DNA of 7,846 nt from JBCCFW01 sp039029535. GTDB taxonomy: Bacteria > Acidobacteriota > JBCCFW01. The notes under the pieces are model-generated. The model saw only the letters and a program-made list of their open reading frames with translations. It had not been told where the DNA came from and did no database searches. The DNA lies in the NCBI GenBank assembly GCA_039029535.1, contig JBCCFW010000257.1, positions 1 to 7,846 of the forward strand. Direction: 5' to 3'. The first letter of the stretch is position 1. Every line of letters starts with the position of its first letter. Shown piece by piece: positions 1 through 6,332 of this stretch. Made by a program: the position numbers and the translations under genes.

Positions 1-110
1 ATCTCGTCGAGCGTCGCGACATGCCGTTCGTGCTGCGCGAGCACTCGCGGAAGTACCAGATGATCGTCCCCGAGGTCACGCTCTGGCGTCGCCGCGGCGG
101 AGCCGAGTGA
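1..110 (+). CDS. C-terminal end of an unidentified protein (5' end outside window)
   Basis: Reading from base 3 gives an open frame of 35 codons ending at TGA 108-110. The tail contains MPFVLREHSRKYQMIVPEV followed by TLWRRRGGAE. Codon third positions are G/C-rich like the neighbouring genes, which supports real coding. The gene begins before the window, so size and function cannot be judged, and I do not recognise the tail as a known family. It ends 13 bases before the methyltransferase start on the same strand, so the two are likely co-transcribed. Confidence 0.6.
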   Translation, partial: LVERRDMPFVLREHSRKYQMIVPEVTLWRRRGGAE

Positions 111-123
111 GCGACACGGTTCG

Positions 124-876
124 TTGAGCTCGTCACTCAAGGGGCACGATCCCGGCGCGGTCTTCTATCAACCCGACACGCCCTATCAGCACTGGTTGCT
201 CGATGAGGTCGCGCAGCGTCTCGCCTTGCAGCCGTCCGACCGGCTCGCCGATCTCGGCTGCGGTGCAGGTGCCTTCGCCGCGGCCCTCGCCAAGCGAGAG
301 CGGCTGACTGTCCCAGCGGTCGGCGTCGAGCTCGATGCAGCTCACGCCTCCGAGGCACGTGAGCTGGGGCTCACGGTTCTCGACACCGACCTCGAGGGCT
401 TCGCCGCAGGACCGGCCGGTGGCTTCGACGCGCTCCTCGCCAAGGAGGTCATCCACCACGTGGCAGAGGAGCGGCTCCGCGAGGTGCTGACCGGCCTGCT
501 CGGACGGCTCAACGTCGGCGGTCGTCTCCTCCTCGTCACGCGCCCGCGCGAGGTGGACTACCCGCTGTTCGCGGCAGCCCGGCAGGCCTGGCGCGATCAG
601 CAGCCCGAGGCCGAGGACTTCGCCGAGATCCTGCGTGAGGCGGGTGCTGAGGTCTCCCTGGAGACGGCGAGCTGGCGCTGGAGTCTCCCTCGTGTCGACT
701 GGTGGCAGCTCGTCCGCAACCGCTTCTGGTCGGTGTTTCGCGGCTTCGACGACGCGGCGCTCGAGGCCGGTCTCGCTGAGCTGGCCGACGAGCTCGGACC
801 CGGCGACACCGTCGAGTTCGACGACCGCCTCGTGTTCATCCTGGCACGTCGAGGCGAGACGACCGGACGGGCCTGA
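124..876 (+). CDS. class I SAM-dependent methyltransferase
   Basis: This 250-residue protein has the Rossmann-like SAM-binding fold of class I methyltransferases. Motif I is LADLGCGAG (residues 41-49). The acidic ribose-binding residue is E69, in GVELD. The strand after motif II ends in a helix with VIHHV (109-113), and NVGGRLLLVTRP follows the usual 'G-G-hydrophobic strand' pattern. The C-terminal third (about 165-250) has no motif I recognise, so the substrate is unknown; small-molecule methylation is typical for this size, but that is inference. The start is TTG: no ATG or GTG lies upstream in this frame after the stop at 61-63, and the next likely starts would cut into the N-terminal helix before motif I. 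The Shine-Dalgarno match is weak. The stop at 874-876 is followed by the 161-base gap holding the sigma-54 promoter, so this gene probably belongs to the upstream unit. Confidence 0.85.
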   Translation: MSSSLKGHDPGAVFYQPDTPYQHWLLDEVAQRLALQPSDRLADLGCGAGAFAAALAKRERLTVPAVGVELDAAHASEARELGLTVLDTDLEGFAAGPAGGFDALLAKEVIHHVAEERLREVLTGLLGRLNVGGRLLLVTRPREVDYPLFAAARQAWRDQQPEAEDFAEILREAGAEVSLETASWRWSLPRVDWWQLVRNRFWSVFRGFDDAALEAGLAELADELGPGDTVEFDDRLVFILARRGETTGRA

Positions 877-890
877 GCCGCCCGCGCCGC

Positions 891-913
891 GGCTGCGCTG
901 ACACGCCGCAGCC
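891..913. repeat. 7-bp inverted repeat between methyltransferase and VWA genes
   Basis: GGCTGCG (891-897) and CGCAGCC (907-913) are perfect reverse complements around a 9-base spacer. The repeat lies 14 bases after the methyltransferase stop and about 45 bases upstream of the sigma-54 -24 element. No T-tract follows, so a classical Rho-independent terminator is unlikely. It could be a weak or Rho-assisted 3' hairpin, or a dyad site for the enhancer-binding activator that sigma-54 promoters require. The sequence alone does not decide. Confidence 0.45.
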
Positions 914-956
914 CACTCGACACCGCGAGAACCGCCTGCTGCGCGCTTGAAGCCCG

Positions 957-972
957 TGGCACGTCACTTGCG
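957..972 (+). promoter_or_regulatory. sigma-54 (RpoN) -24/-12 promoter
   Basis: The sequence TGGCACGTCACTTGCG matches the -24/-12 consensus TGGCAC-N5-TTGC at every specified base. The invariant GG (958-959) and GC (970-971) are separated by the required 10 bases. Transcription would start near 983, giving a leader of about 55 bases before the VWA gene. It lies in the only sizeable gene-free stretch of the plus-strand half and points in the right direction. Sigma-54 promoters need an AAA+ enhancer-binding activator; none is encoded in the window. Confidence 0.72.
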
Positions 973-1027
973 CTGGGTGAGATGTCGGTCGGTGGGGGCC
1001 GAGCTCCTTCGCTCCCGTCACCGATGC

Positions 1028-1032
1028 GGAGG
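1028..1032 (+). promoter_or_regulatory. Shine-Dalgarno site of the VWA gene
   Basis: GGAGG lies 5 bases before ATG 1038 and 8 bases before the adjacent in-frame ATG 1041. Either ATG could be the real start (the protein begins Met-Met), and spacing slightly favours the second. The protein changes by only one residue. Confidence 0.65.
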
Positions 1033-1037
1033 CTCTC

Positions 1038-2012
1038 ATGATGCGCGTGTCGCCTGCTCGGTCCACCCTCCTTCCCGCCGCCCTGGCGGTCGCTCTCATC
1101 CCCGCTCCGGGCATCGAGGCCAGTCACCTCGACGTCGCCTTCGTGCTCGACACGACGGGCTCGATGTCCGGCGAGCTGGCCGAGGCGAAGGAGCGCGTCG
1201 TGCAGGTGGCTGAGACTCTCGCGGCGTCACGACCGGACGCGACCGTGCGGCTCGGCGTCGTGGCTTATCGCGACCGCGGCGACGACTACGTCACGAAGCT
1301 CTCCCCCCTCACCGAGAACGTCGACGAGACCCACGACTTTCTCTCGACGCTCACGGCGAACGGCGGTGGTGACACTCCCGAGCACGTGCTCGCTGGCTTG
1401 CACGTCGCCCTCACGCAGCTCGACTGGGACGAGGCCGAGGACGTCGAGCGCCGGGTCTTCCTCATCGGCGATGCGCCGCCTCAACTCGACTACGACGACG
1501 CGGTCACGACCGACGAGATCCTCGAGGCCGCCCGGAAACGAGACGTCGTCATCGAGAGCATCGGCTGTCGATCCTTGTCGAAGCGGGGCGTGCGCTTCTT
1601 TCGAGACGTCGCCTACGCCACCGAAGGGCGCTACCACCACGTGGCACGAGTCGAGCTCGGCACGCCCGGGGTCACCGACGTCCTGCTGGACGCGCTCGAG
1701 ACCGACGTCGACCGAAGTGAGCCCGGCGAGCCCGTGAGCGCCGAGGTTCTCACTCGCGACGCCGCCGGCGACTCGCCGGCTCTCGAGGCGACGCTGCGTC
1801 ACGACGTGTTGCCGGGAGTCGGCTCGCGCTGTGAGCTGCAGCTCGACGTTCCCATCGGCACCGCGCTCGACGGTCCGCCGCGACTCGAGCACGGAGACGA
1901 CGGGCTCGTCGTGCGGCTCCGGCTGCAGTCGGGTCAGGGCGAGTCGCTGCGGCTTCAGCTCACCCCCTGTCTCGAGCCGAGCACGCCGGTTCACGTCGTC
2001 GTGGAGAAGTGA
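1038..2012 (+). CDS. secreted von Willebrand factor type A (VWA) domain protein
   Basis: The protein has 324 residues. Residues 1-28 look like a Sec signal peptide: an Arg near the N-terminus, a hydrophobic core LLPAALAVALI, and small residues near the cleavage region. A VWA domain spans about 31-220 with a complete metal-ion-dependent adhesion site: DTTGSMS at 38-44 (D38, T40, S42), the threonine loop GGGDTPE (T113), and LIGDAPP (D145). VWA domains with an intact MIDAS bind a divalent cation and partner proteins. The stretch VVAYRDRGDDYV and the GGDTPE/GDAPP pair are typical of a secreted bacterial VWA subfamily. About 100 C-terminal residues are beta-rich with two cysteines and no motif I recognise. 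It is the first gene behind the sigma-54 promoter, and its stop is one base before the VIT/propeller gene, which suggests translational coupling and a shared exported complex. Confidence 0.88.
   Translation: MMRVSPARSTLLPAALAVALIPAPGIEASHLDVAFVLDTTGSMSGELAEAKERVVQVAETLAASRPDATVRLGVVAYRDRGDDYVTKLSPLTENVDETHDFLSTLTANGGGDTPEHVLAGLHVALTQLDWDEAEDVERRVFLIGDAPPQLDYDDAVTTDEILEAARKRDVVIESIGCRSLSKRGVRFFRDVAYATEGRYHHVARVELGTPGVTDVLLDALETDVDRSEPGEPVSAEVLTRDAAGDSPALEATLRHDVLPGVGSRCELQLDVPIGTALDGPPRLEHGDDGLVVRLRLQSGQGESLRLQLTPCLEPSTPVHVVVEK
2003..2006 (+). promoter_or_regulatory. Shine-Dalgarno site fixing the start of the VIT/propeller gene
   Basis: GGAG lies 7 bases before ATG 2014, inside the last codons of the VWA gene. 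The open frame runs back to an ATG at 1831, but the extra 61 residues would overlap the VWA gene and are rich in Ser/Arg, as expected of an out-of-frame reading. Starting at 2014 gives a clean signal peptide and a TGA-G-ATG junction, so 2014 is chosen. Confidence 0.75.
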
Positions 2013-2013
2013 G

Positions 2014-5000
2014 ATGACCTCCCCCTCTCGCCGACTCGTCTCCCTGCTCGCTCTCCTCGGCCTCTCTCTCGCGTTCTCGACGAGGGCGCAAGACGATCGT
2101 CGCGCCGGTCTCTTCACCGAGGCCCGTCAGCTCCCGGTGCTCTCCCAGTCGCTGGCCGTCGAGGTCGTGGGCGGTGAGGCCCGGCTCACGATCATCCAGA
2201 GCTTCTTCAACGACGGCACGGAGCTCGCGCAGGCCGACTACCACCTCCACCTACCTCGAGAGGCCTCGGTCGTCGGCTTCGGATTCTGGAACGACGGAAC
2301 CTTCTTCAGTGCCGAGCTCGAGGAGAAGGAAACTGCCGAACGCGACCACGCCCAGGCTGCCGATGAAGGACGCGCGAGCGGCATCGTCCGCACGGAGGGC
2401 AACGGCCGCATCCAGACCCTCTCGGTCGTGTCGCTGGCGAAGGACGAAGCCAAGAAGGTTCGAGTGGAGCTCATGATCCCGCTCGTGCGGGAGCTGGGTC
2501 GGTCGCGGTTGCGACTCCCGGTCGACGCGTTCCTCGGCCAGCCAGCGCCAGAGACGAGCGTGCGTCTCGATCTCCTGACCGAAGCACCGCTCGCCGACCT
2601 CGGCGTGGATGGCGCGGATCCGATCGTCGTCACGCGTGAGAAGGACGAGGCCACGCTCGTCTTCTCGACCCGACGGCCGGCAGAAGCCTGGTGGACGGTG
2701 GAGGGTCCGCCGCTGGCCATCGCGGCCGAGACCGTGTCCCTGGGAGAGGACGGCACGGCGATCGAGCTGCGCGTCGCTCTCGACGACGCCTCCGAGTGGG
2801 CGGCACCGGTCGAACGAGTCCACGTGGTGGTGGACGAGTCGCTCTCCATGCAGCGACGACAGCGGGCAGTGGACGGCTTTCTCGAACGTCTCGACGTGCT
2901 CGACGTCGCGCCGGTCGAGGTCCAGAGAGTGGGAGCACCGCGGGCGGCGTGGAGGGACCTCGCCCGCGCGCTGGGGTCGGCCGAGTGCAGCCGGTCCGAC
3001 GTGACCTGCGCGATCGTCACCGACGCCCAGCTCCCGGGTCTCGCCAAGGCCTCGACCGGCGACGTCGAGCTCGTCGTTCTCGCGGACGTGCACGAGGCCG
3101 AACACTTCCGCGACGTGCTTCCGGACCCTGCGTCACTCGTGCTCGACGGCGTGGACTCCGAGGGTCGACTGCTCGCACTGGCCGATCGCCTGGTGCTGCC
3201 GGTGCTCGAGGTCGGAGGCGCTTCGCAGGCCGGTCACGAGCTCGAGTGGATGGGCACCGCCGAGTCACGGACGGCCGAAGGCGGCATGCTTCGGCTGCGG
3301 GCGGTCACCGACTCTCGGCAAGAGCTCGACCTGAAGCTGAGCATCGACGGCACCTCCCTCGCACGCTCGCTCTTCCCGGGCGAGCTGCCGGTCGAGAGCG
3401 AGCGGGGCCGGGCCCTGCGGCGGCGGTTCTACCGGGACCGCCTGGCCGACTGGATGGACCGCTATCGAGCCCAGCCGAGCGAGGAGCTGAAGAAGCAGGT
3501 CGTCGCGATCAGCCTGCGCGAGGGGATCCCGACGGCCTTCACCGCCCTCCAGGTCGACGACCCGCGGCTCTCGCTCCGCGCCATCAAGCCGGGCGATCCC
3601 ATCCTCACGGTACCCGGTCGACCCGACGTCGTGGCGGTGGTCGCCTGGTACCCCTTCGGCGTCCAGCGTCGACTGCGCTTCGACGAGCGCACGGGTGACT
3701 TCACCGATCGTTTCCTCGTCCCACGCGGCTGGTCGGACCGAAGTCAGCGCATCGAGATCTTCAAGCACCTGCGCGACGGCGGCGTCGAGCACGACACGAC
3801 CTGGTATCGCATCGACGACACGGGCCCCTCGGCCTCCGTGCGAGTGGACGTGCCGCGGGGCCTGCTCGTCCTCACGGCAGCGGATGCCGCGACCGACCTG
3901 GCGACCGTGCAGCTCCACGCGGGTCGTGGCAGCACCTGGCTGAGCCCCTTGCGTGGTGAGTGGACGGTGCCCCTCTTCGTGCTCCCCGAGAGCTTCACGC
4001 TGCTCCTCCGTGACCGAGCGGGCAATCGGACGGTGCTGCGCTGCACGCTCGAGTCCGGACGGCTGGAGATCCACGAGCCGGCAGTGACGTCACCACCGAC
4101 GAAGCCCGTCTCGGCCCTCCGTCTCGACGGCAACCAGGCCGACGCGGTGCGTGACCACGCTGCTCGTGCTCACGCTCCACATCCCGTCACCGACGCGATC
4201 TCCATGCCCGACGGGAGTTGGCTCGTCGGCCTGCTCGGCAAGGGCCTCTACTCGGCCGACCGCGAGGGCCTCCGTCGCAGCCGGCTTCGAGTGGGCACGC
4301 GTCACGTGACGTCGCTGGCCGCGCTCGGCGACCAGACCTTCATCGGCACGGCGACGAACGGCCTCTGGCGGGTCGTGAGCGGCCGTGCCTACAAGACCCG
4401 CTTCCCCCACGACCACGTGTTCGGTCTCGAGGTGACCCCGGACGGTCTTCACGTCGACAGCGGCTGGGGCCGCTTCCGACGGCTCGGACGCGATCGTTTC
4501 GTGCGGGTGGGCGATGGTCTCTCTCGAGCCGAGGAGACCAGTCCACGGATGGTGGGCGCCGTGCAGCACGCGGATCGGACCTGGCTCACCGGCTTCGCGA
4601 CGGGTCTCCACGAGTGGAGGGACGGACGCCCCGTGCCGGTCGACCTGCCTCTCCCCGTCCTCGGCGACTACCTCAACCAGATCGTGAGCTGGGACGACGA
4701 CCTGTACCTCGCGAGCGAGGGCGGCCTGCACGTCGTGTCGGGGCTTCCGGACCGACCGTCGGTGCGTCGGGTCATGGCCACGGCCACGCGAGGTCTCGCC
4801 GTCGGTCCCGATGGCTTGGCCGTGGCCACGACGAAGGGCTTGTTCGTGCTCGACTCGCCTCACTCGCCGCCCCACCGAGTCGATGGTCAGGAGACGCCGG
4901 ACAGCTACTTCACCGTCGCCTGGTGGGACGACGCGCTCTGGGCCGGTGGGATGGACGGACTGTTCCGCTTCGACTCTCACGGAGCGCGTCAGGTCACCGC

Positions 5001-5325
5001 GGACGAGGGTCTCGCGGCAGGTTGGATCACCGCACTGCTGCCGCATCGCGACACCCTGCTCGTGGGCAGCTACGCCGAGGGCGTGCACGAGCTTCGAGCC
5101 GGTCGCGTGCAGCCGCTGGAGAAGCTCGACCATCACTGGACGCCACCGCACGGCCTGAGCCTGGTCGGTGATCACCTGTGGGCAGCCGGTCTTGGAGAAG
5201 CCCCGATGGTGATCGGCGCCGACGGCTTCCGGAACGTGCCGGTCTTGTCTGAAACGGTCGCCCTCCGGAAGCTGGACGAGCGCTCCGTTCTGGCCTCGGA
5301 GTGGTTCGCGTTCTCACTCCATTGA
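2014..5325 (+). CDS. exported VIT domain / reduced VWA / Reg_prop-like propeller protein
   Basis: This protein has 1103 residues. Residues 1-25 form a signal peptide (hydrophobic VSLLALLGLSLAF, probable cleavage after STRA). Residues about 40-168 are a VIT domain, recognisable from IIQSFFNDG, the HLHLPREASVVGF strand and the EKETAERDHAQA helix, as in inter-alpha-trypsin inhibitor heavy chains. Residues about 268-340 resemble a shortened VWA domain: VVVDESLSM (D274, S276, S278) and IVTDAQ (D337) remain, but only 63 residues separate them and I see no threonine loop. Residues 475-515 (DWMDRYR, then VVAISLREGIPTAFTAL) match the C-terminal helix/strand module of bacterial VIT-VWA proteins. Residues about 532-690 look like beta-sandwich domains, with TGDFTDRFLVP near the start. 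Residues 725-1102 contain ten repeats of about 40 residues resembling two-component regulator propeller (Reg_prop) blades. No C-terminal membrane anchor or sorting signal is visible, so it is probably periplasmic or secreted. A structural or binding role with the neighbouring VWA protein is inferred; no catalytic site was recognised. Confidence 0.88.
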   Translation: MTSPSRRLVSLLALLGLSLAFSTRAQDDRRAGLFTEARQLPVLSQSLAVEVVGGEARLTIIQSFFNDGTELAQADYHLHLPREASVVGFGFWNDGTFFSAELEEKETAERDHAQAADEGRASGIVRTEGNGRIQTLSVVSLAKDEAKKVRVELMIPLVRELGRSRLRLPVDAFLGQPAPETSVRLDLLTEAPLADLGVDGADPIVVTREKDEATLVFSTRRPAEAWWTVEGPPLAIAAETVSLGEDGTAIELRVALDDASEWAAPVERVHVVVDESLSMQRRQRAVDGFLERLDVLDVAPVEVQRVGAPRAAWRDLARALGSAECSRSDVTCAIVTDAQLPGLAKASTGDVELVVLADVHEAEHFRDVLPDPASLVLDGVDSEGRLLALADRLVLPVLEVGGASQAGHELEWMGTAESRTAEGGMLRLRAVTDSRQELDLKLSIDGTSLARSLFPGELPVESERGRALRRRFYRDRLADWMDRYRAQPSEELKKQVVAISLREGIPTAFTALQVDDPRLSLRAIKPGDPILTVPGRPDVVAVVAWYPFGVQRRLRFDERTGDFTDRFLVPRGWSDRSQRIEIFKHLRDGGVEHDTTWYRIDDTGPSASVRVDVPRGLLVLTAADAATDLATVQLHAGRGSTWLSPLRGEWTVPLFVLPESFTLLLRDRAGNRTVLRCTLESGRLEIHEPAVTSPPTKPVSALRLDGNQADAVRDHAARAHAPHPVTDAISMPDGSWLVGLLGKGLYSADREGLRRSRLRVGTRHVTSLAALGDQTFIGTATNGLWRVVSGRAYKTRFPHDHVFGLEVTPDGLHVDSGWGRFRRLGRDRFVRVGDGLSRAEETSPRMVGAVQHADRTWLTGFATGLHEWRDGRPVPVDLPLPVLGDYLNQIVSWDDDLYLASEGGLHVVSGLPDRPSVRRVMATATRGLAVGPDGLAVATTKGLFVLDSPHSPPHRVDGQETPDSYFTVAWWDDALWAGGMDGLFRFDSHGARQVTADEGLAAGWITALLPHRDTLLVGSYAEGVHELRAGRVQPLEKLDHHWTPPHGLSLVGDHLWAAGLGEAPMVIGADGFRNVPVLSETVALRKLDERSVLASEWFAFSLH
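4186..5319 (+). repeat. ten ~40-residue propeller repeats within the VIT protein
   Basis: Matching segments begin near residues 725, 765, 802, 847, 887, 928, 966, 1005, 1045 and 1082, a spacing of 37-45 residues. Most follow a pattern of hydrophobic strand, polar turn (D, DG, DD), hydrophobic strand, then GL and an aromatic or hydrophobic strand. Examples are VTSLAALGDQTFIG...NGLWRV, FTVAWWDDALWAGGMDGLFRF and ITALLPHRDTLLVGSYAEGV. This is the blade signature of Reg_prop beta-propellers. The last copy is weak and runs to the C-terminus. The repeats have diverged in DNA sequence and are visible only as protein. Confidence 0.7.
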
Positions 5326-5344
5326 GCTGAGCGGAGGACGCACC

Positions 5345-5405
5345 GGGACACCTTGTCGGGATCGGGCATCCGGGCCATGCTGCTCGTCTTCCAACGAGGT
5401 GTCCC
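5345..5405 (+). promoter_or_regulatory. inverted repeat masking the ribosome-binding site of the MBL-fold gene
   Basis: GGGACACCTTGT (5345-5356) pairs with ACGAGGTGTCCC (5394-5405) over 12 bp: eleven Watson-Crick pairs and one G-U. The loop is 37 bases and contains a small GGAT/ATCC stem. The right arm contains GAGG (5396-5399), the only good Shine-Dalgarno match for ATG 5406, and ends exactly at that start codon. In RNA the stem would hide the ribosome-binding site. The upstream gene stops at 5325, before the left arm, so its ribosomes would not simply unwind the stem. As DNA, the dyad could instead be a protein-binding site. Confidence 0.55.
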
Positions 5406-6323
5406 ATGCGCGCGTTCCGTTCCGTGCTCTTCCTGCTCGCCACTTGCCTGCTCGCCACGAGCGTCCTCGCTCAGCGCAGCATGGACGACGTCCAGATCGA
5501 CGTGCAACACGTCAAGGGTTCCATCCACGTGCTCTACGGCGCGGGCGGCAACATCGGAGCGTGCATCGGCGACGACGGCGTCTTCCTCATCGACGACCAG
5601 TTCGCCCCGCTGACCGACAAGATCCTCGCGGCGCTCGGGACCCTGACCCAGAAGGACGTCCGCTTCGTCATCAACACGCACTGGCACCGCGACCACACGG
5701 GGGGCAACGAGAACCTCGGCAAGCGGGGCGCGATCATCGTCGCCCACGAGAACGTGCGGAAGCGACTGTCGTCGGATCAGTTCGTGCGGGCCTTCGGCGC
5801 CGAGGTACCGGCGAAGCCGGACGTGGCGAAACCGGTCATCACCTTCGGGGACCGGGTGACCTTCCACTGGAACGACGAGACCATCCACGTCTTCCACGTG
5901 CCCAACGCTCACACCGATGGCGACTCGGTCATTCACTTCGTGGACTCCGACGTCATTCACGCAGGCGACGTGGTCTTCAACGGCATGTACCCCTTCATCG
6001 ACGACAGCTCGGGCGGCGTCATCGGCTCGACCATCGCGGCGGTGGACCGCATCCTGGGGCTCTGCGGTCCGGAGACCCTGATCATCCCGGGTCATGGTCG
6101 CGTCACCACGCCAGCAGGCCTGCGTGAGTACCGTTCCATGCTCGCCGACGTCGAGCGGAAGATCAATCGGCTCATGCGTCGTCGTCGGACGGTCGAGGAG
6201 ATCGTCGCCGCCAAGCCGACGGCCGACCACGACGCCAAGTGGGGCGGAGGATTCCTCAAGCCCGACCAGTGGGTCGAGATCGTGGCGACGGGGATGAAGA
6301 ACGCGAAGGAGCGGGGACGCTAA
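5406..6323 (+). CDS. secreted metallo-beta-lactamase-fold hydrolase
   Basis: This 305-residue protein has a signal peptide (1-22, hydrophobic SVLFLLATCLLATSVLA, cleavage likely before Q23). The zinc ligands of the MBL superfamily are all present: HWHRDH at 92-97 (H92, H94, D96, H97), H169 in NAHTDGDSV, D188 in HAGDVVF, and H230 in IPGHG. A two-metal hydrolase is therefore expected. The family includes beta-lactamases, thioesterases, lactonases and many uncharacterised exported enzymes. The YPFIDDSSGG segment and the C-terminal KWGGGFLKPDQWVE resemble broad 'MBL fold metallo-hydrolase' proteins, so I would not infer antibiotic resistance. It lies 80 bases after the VIT/propeller gene on the same strand, and its start is preceded by the SD-masking inverted repeat. 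Its TAA stop overlaps the stop of the convergent lipoprotein gene. Confidence 0.9.
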   Translation: MRAFRSVLFLLATCLLATSVLAQRSMDDVQIDVQHVKGSIHVLYGAGGNIGACIGDDGVFLIDDQFAPLTDKILAALGTLTQKDVRFVINTHWHRDHTGGNENLGKRGAIIVAHENVRKRLSSDQFVRAFGAEVPAKPDVAKPVITFGDRVTFHWNDETIHVFHVPNAHTDGDSVIHFVDSDVIHAGDVVFNGMYPFIDDSSGGVIGSTIAAVDRILGLCGPETLIIPGHGRVTTPAGLREYRSMLADVERKINRLMRRRRTVEEIVAAKPTADHDAKWGGGFLKPDQWVEIVATGMKNAKERGR

Positions 6324-6332
6324 GACCCGCTC
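6309..6332. terminator. stem-loop spanning the convergent gene ends
   Basis: GAGCGGG (6309-6315) and CCCGCTC (6326-6332) are perfect reverse complements around a 10-base loop. The loop carries both stop codons: TAA 6321-6323 for the plus-strand hydrolase and TAG (6322-6320) for the minus-strand lipoprotein. A hairpin between convergent genes suits a bidirectional terminator. Neither side has a proper T-tract, although the minus-strand exit reads moderately T-rich, so efficient intrinsic termination is uncertain. Confidence 0.4.

Noticed and set aside
841..857. Second sigma-54-like site, TGGCACGTCGAGGCG
   Set aside because: The -24 half matches, but the -12 half lacks TTGC and the GC spacing is off. 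It lies inside the methyltransferase gene.
1831..2013. 61-codon N-terminal extension of the VIT/propeller protein
   Set aside because: It overlaps the VWA gene out of frame, is Ser/Arg-rich, and would bury the signal peptide. ATG 2014 has a well-placed GGAG.
1227..2117. 296-codon open frame on the minus strand opposite the VWA gene
   Set aside because: It is antisense to a gene with clear VWA motifs and a signal peptide. Long antisense frames are common opposite GC-rich genes, and its product shows no recognisable domain.
4090..5175. 361-codon minus-strand open frame opposite the propeller region
   Set aside because: It mirrors the codon structure of the plus-strand repeats, has no good start context, and no family signature. 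The plus-strand reading has ten regular repeats.
5172..6230. 352-codon minus-strand open frame opposite the MBL-fold gene
   Set aside because: The plus strand has a complete zinc-ligand set and signal peptide. The antisense product is Asp/Val/His-rich, as expected from reverse reading of GC-rich codons.
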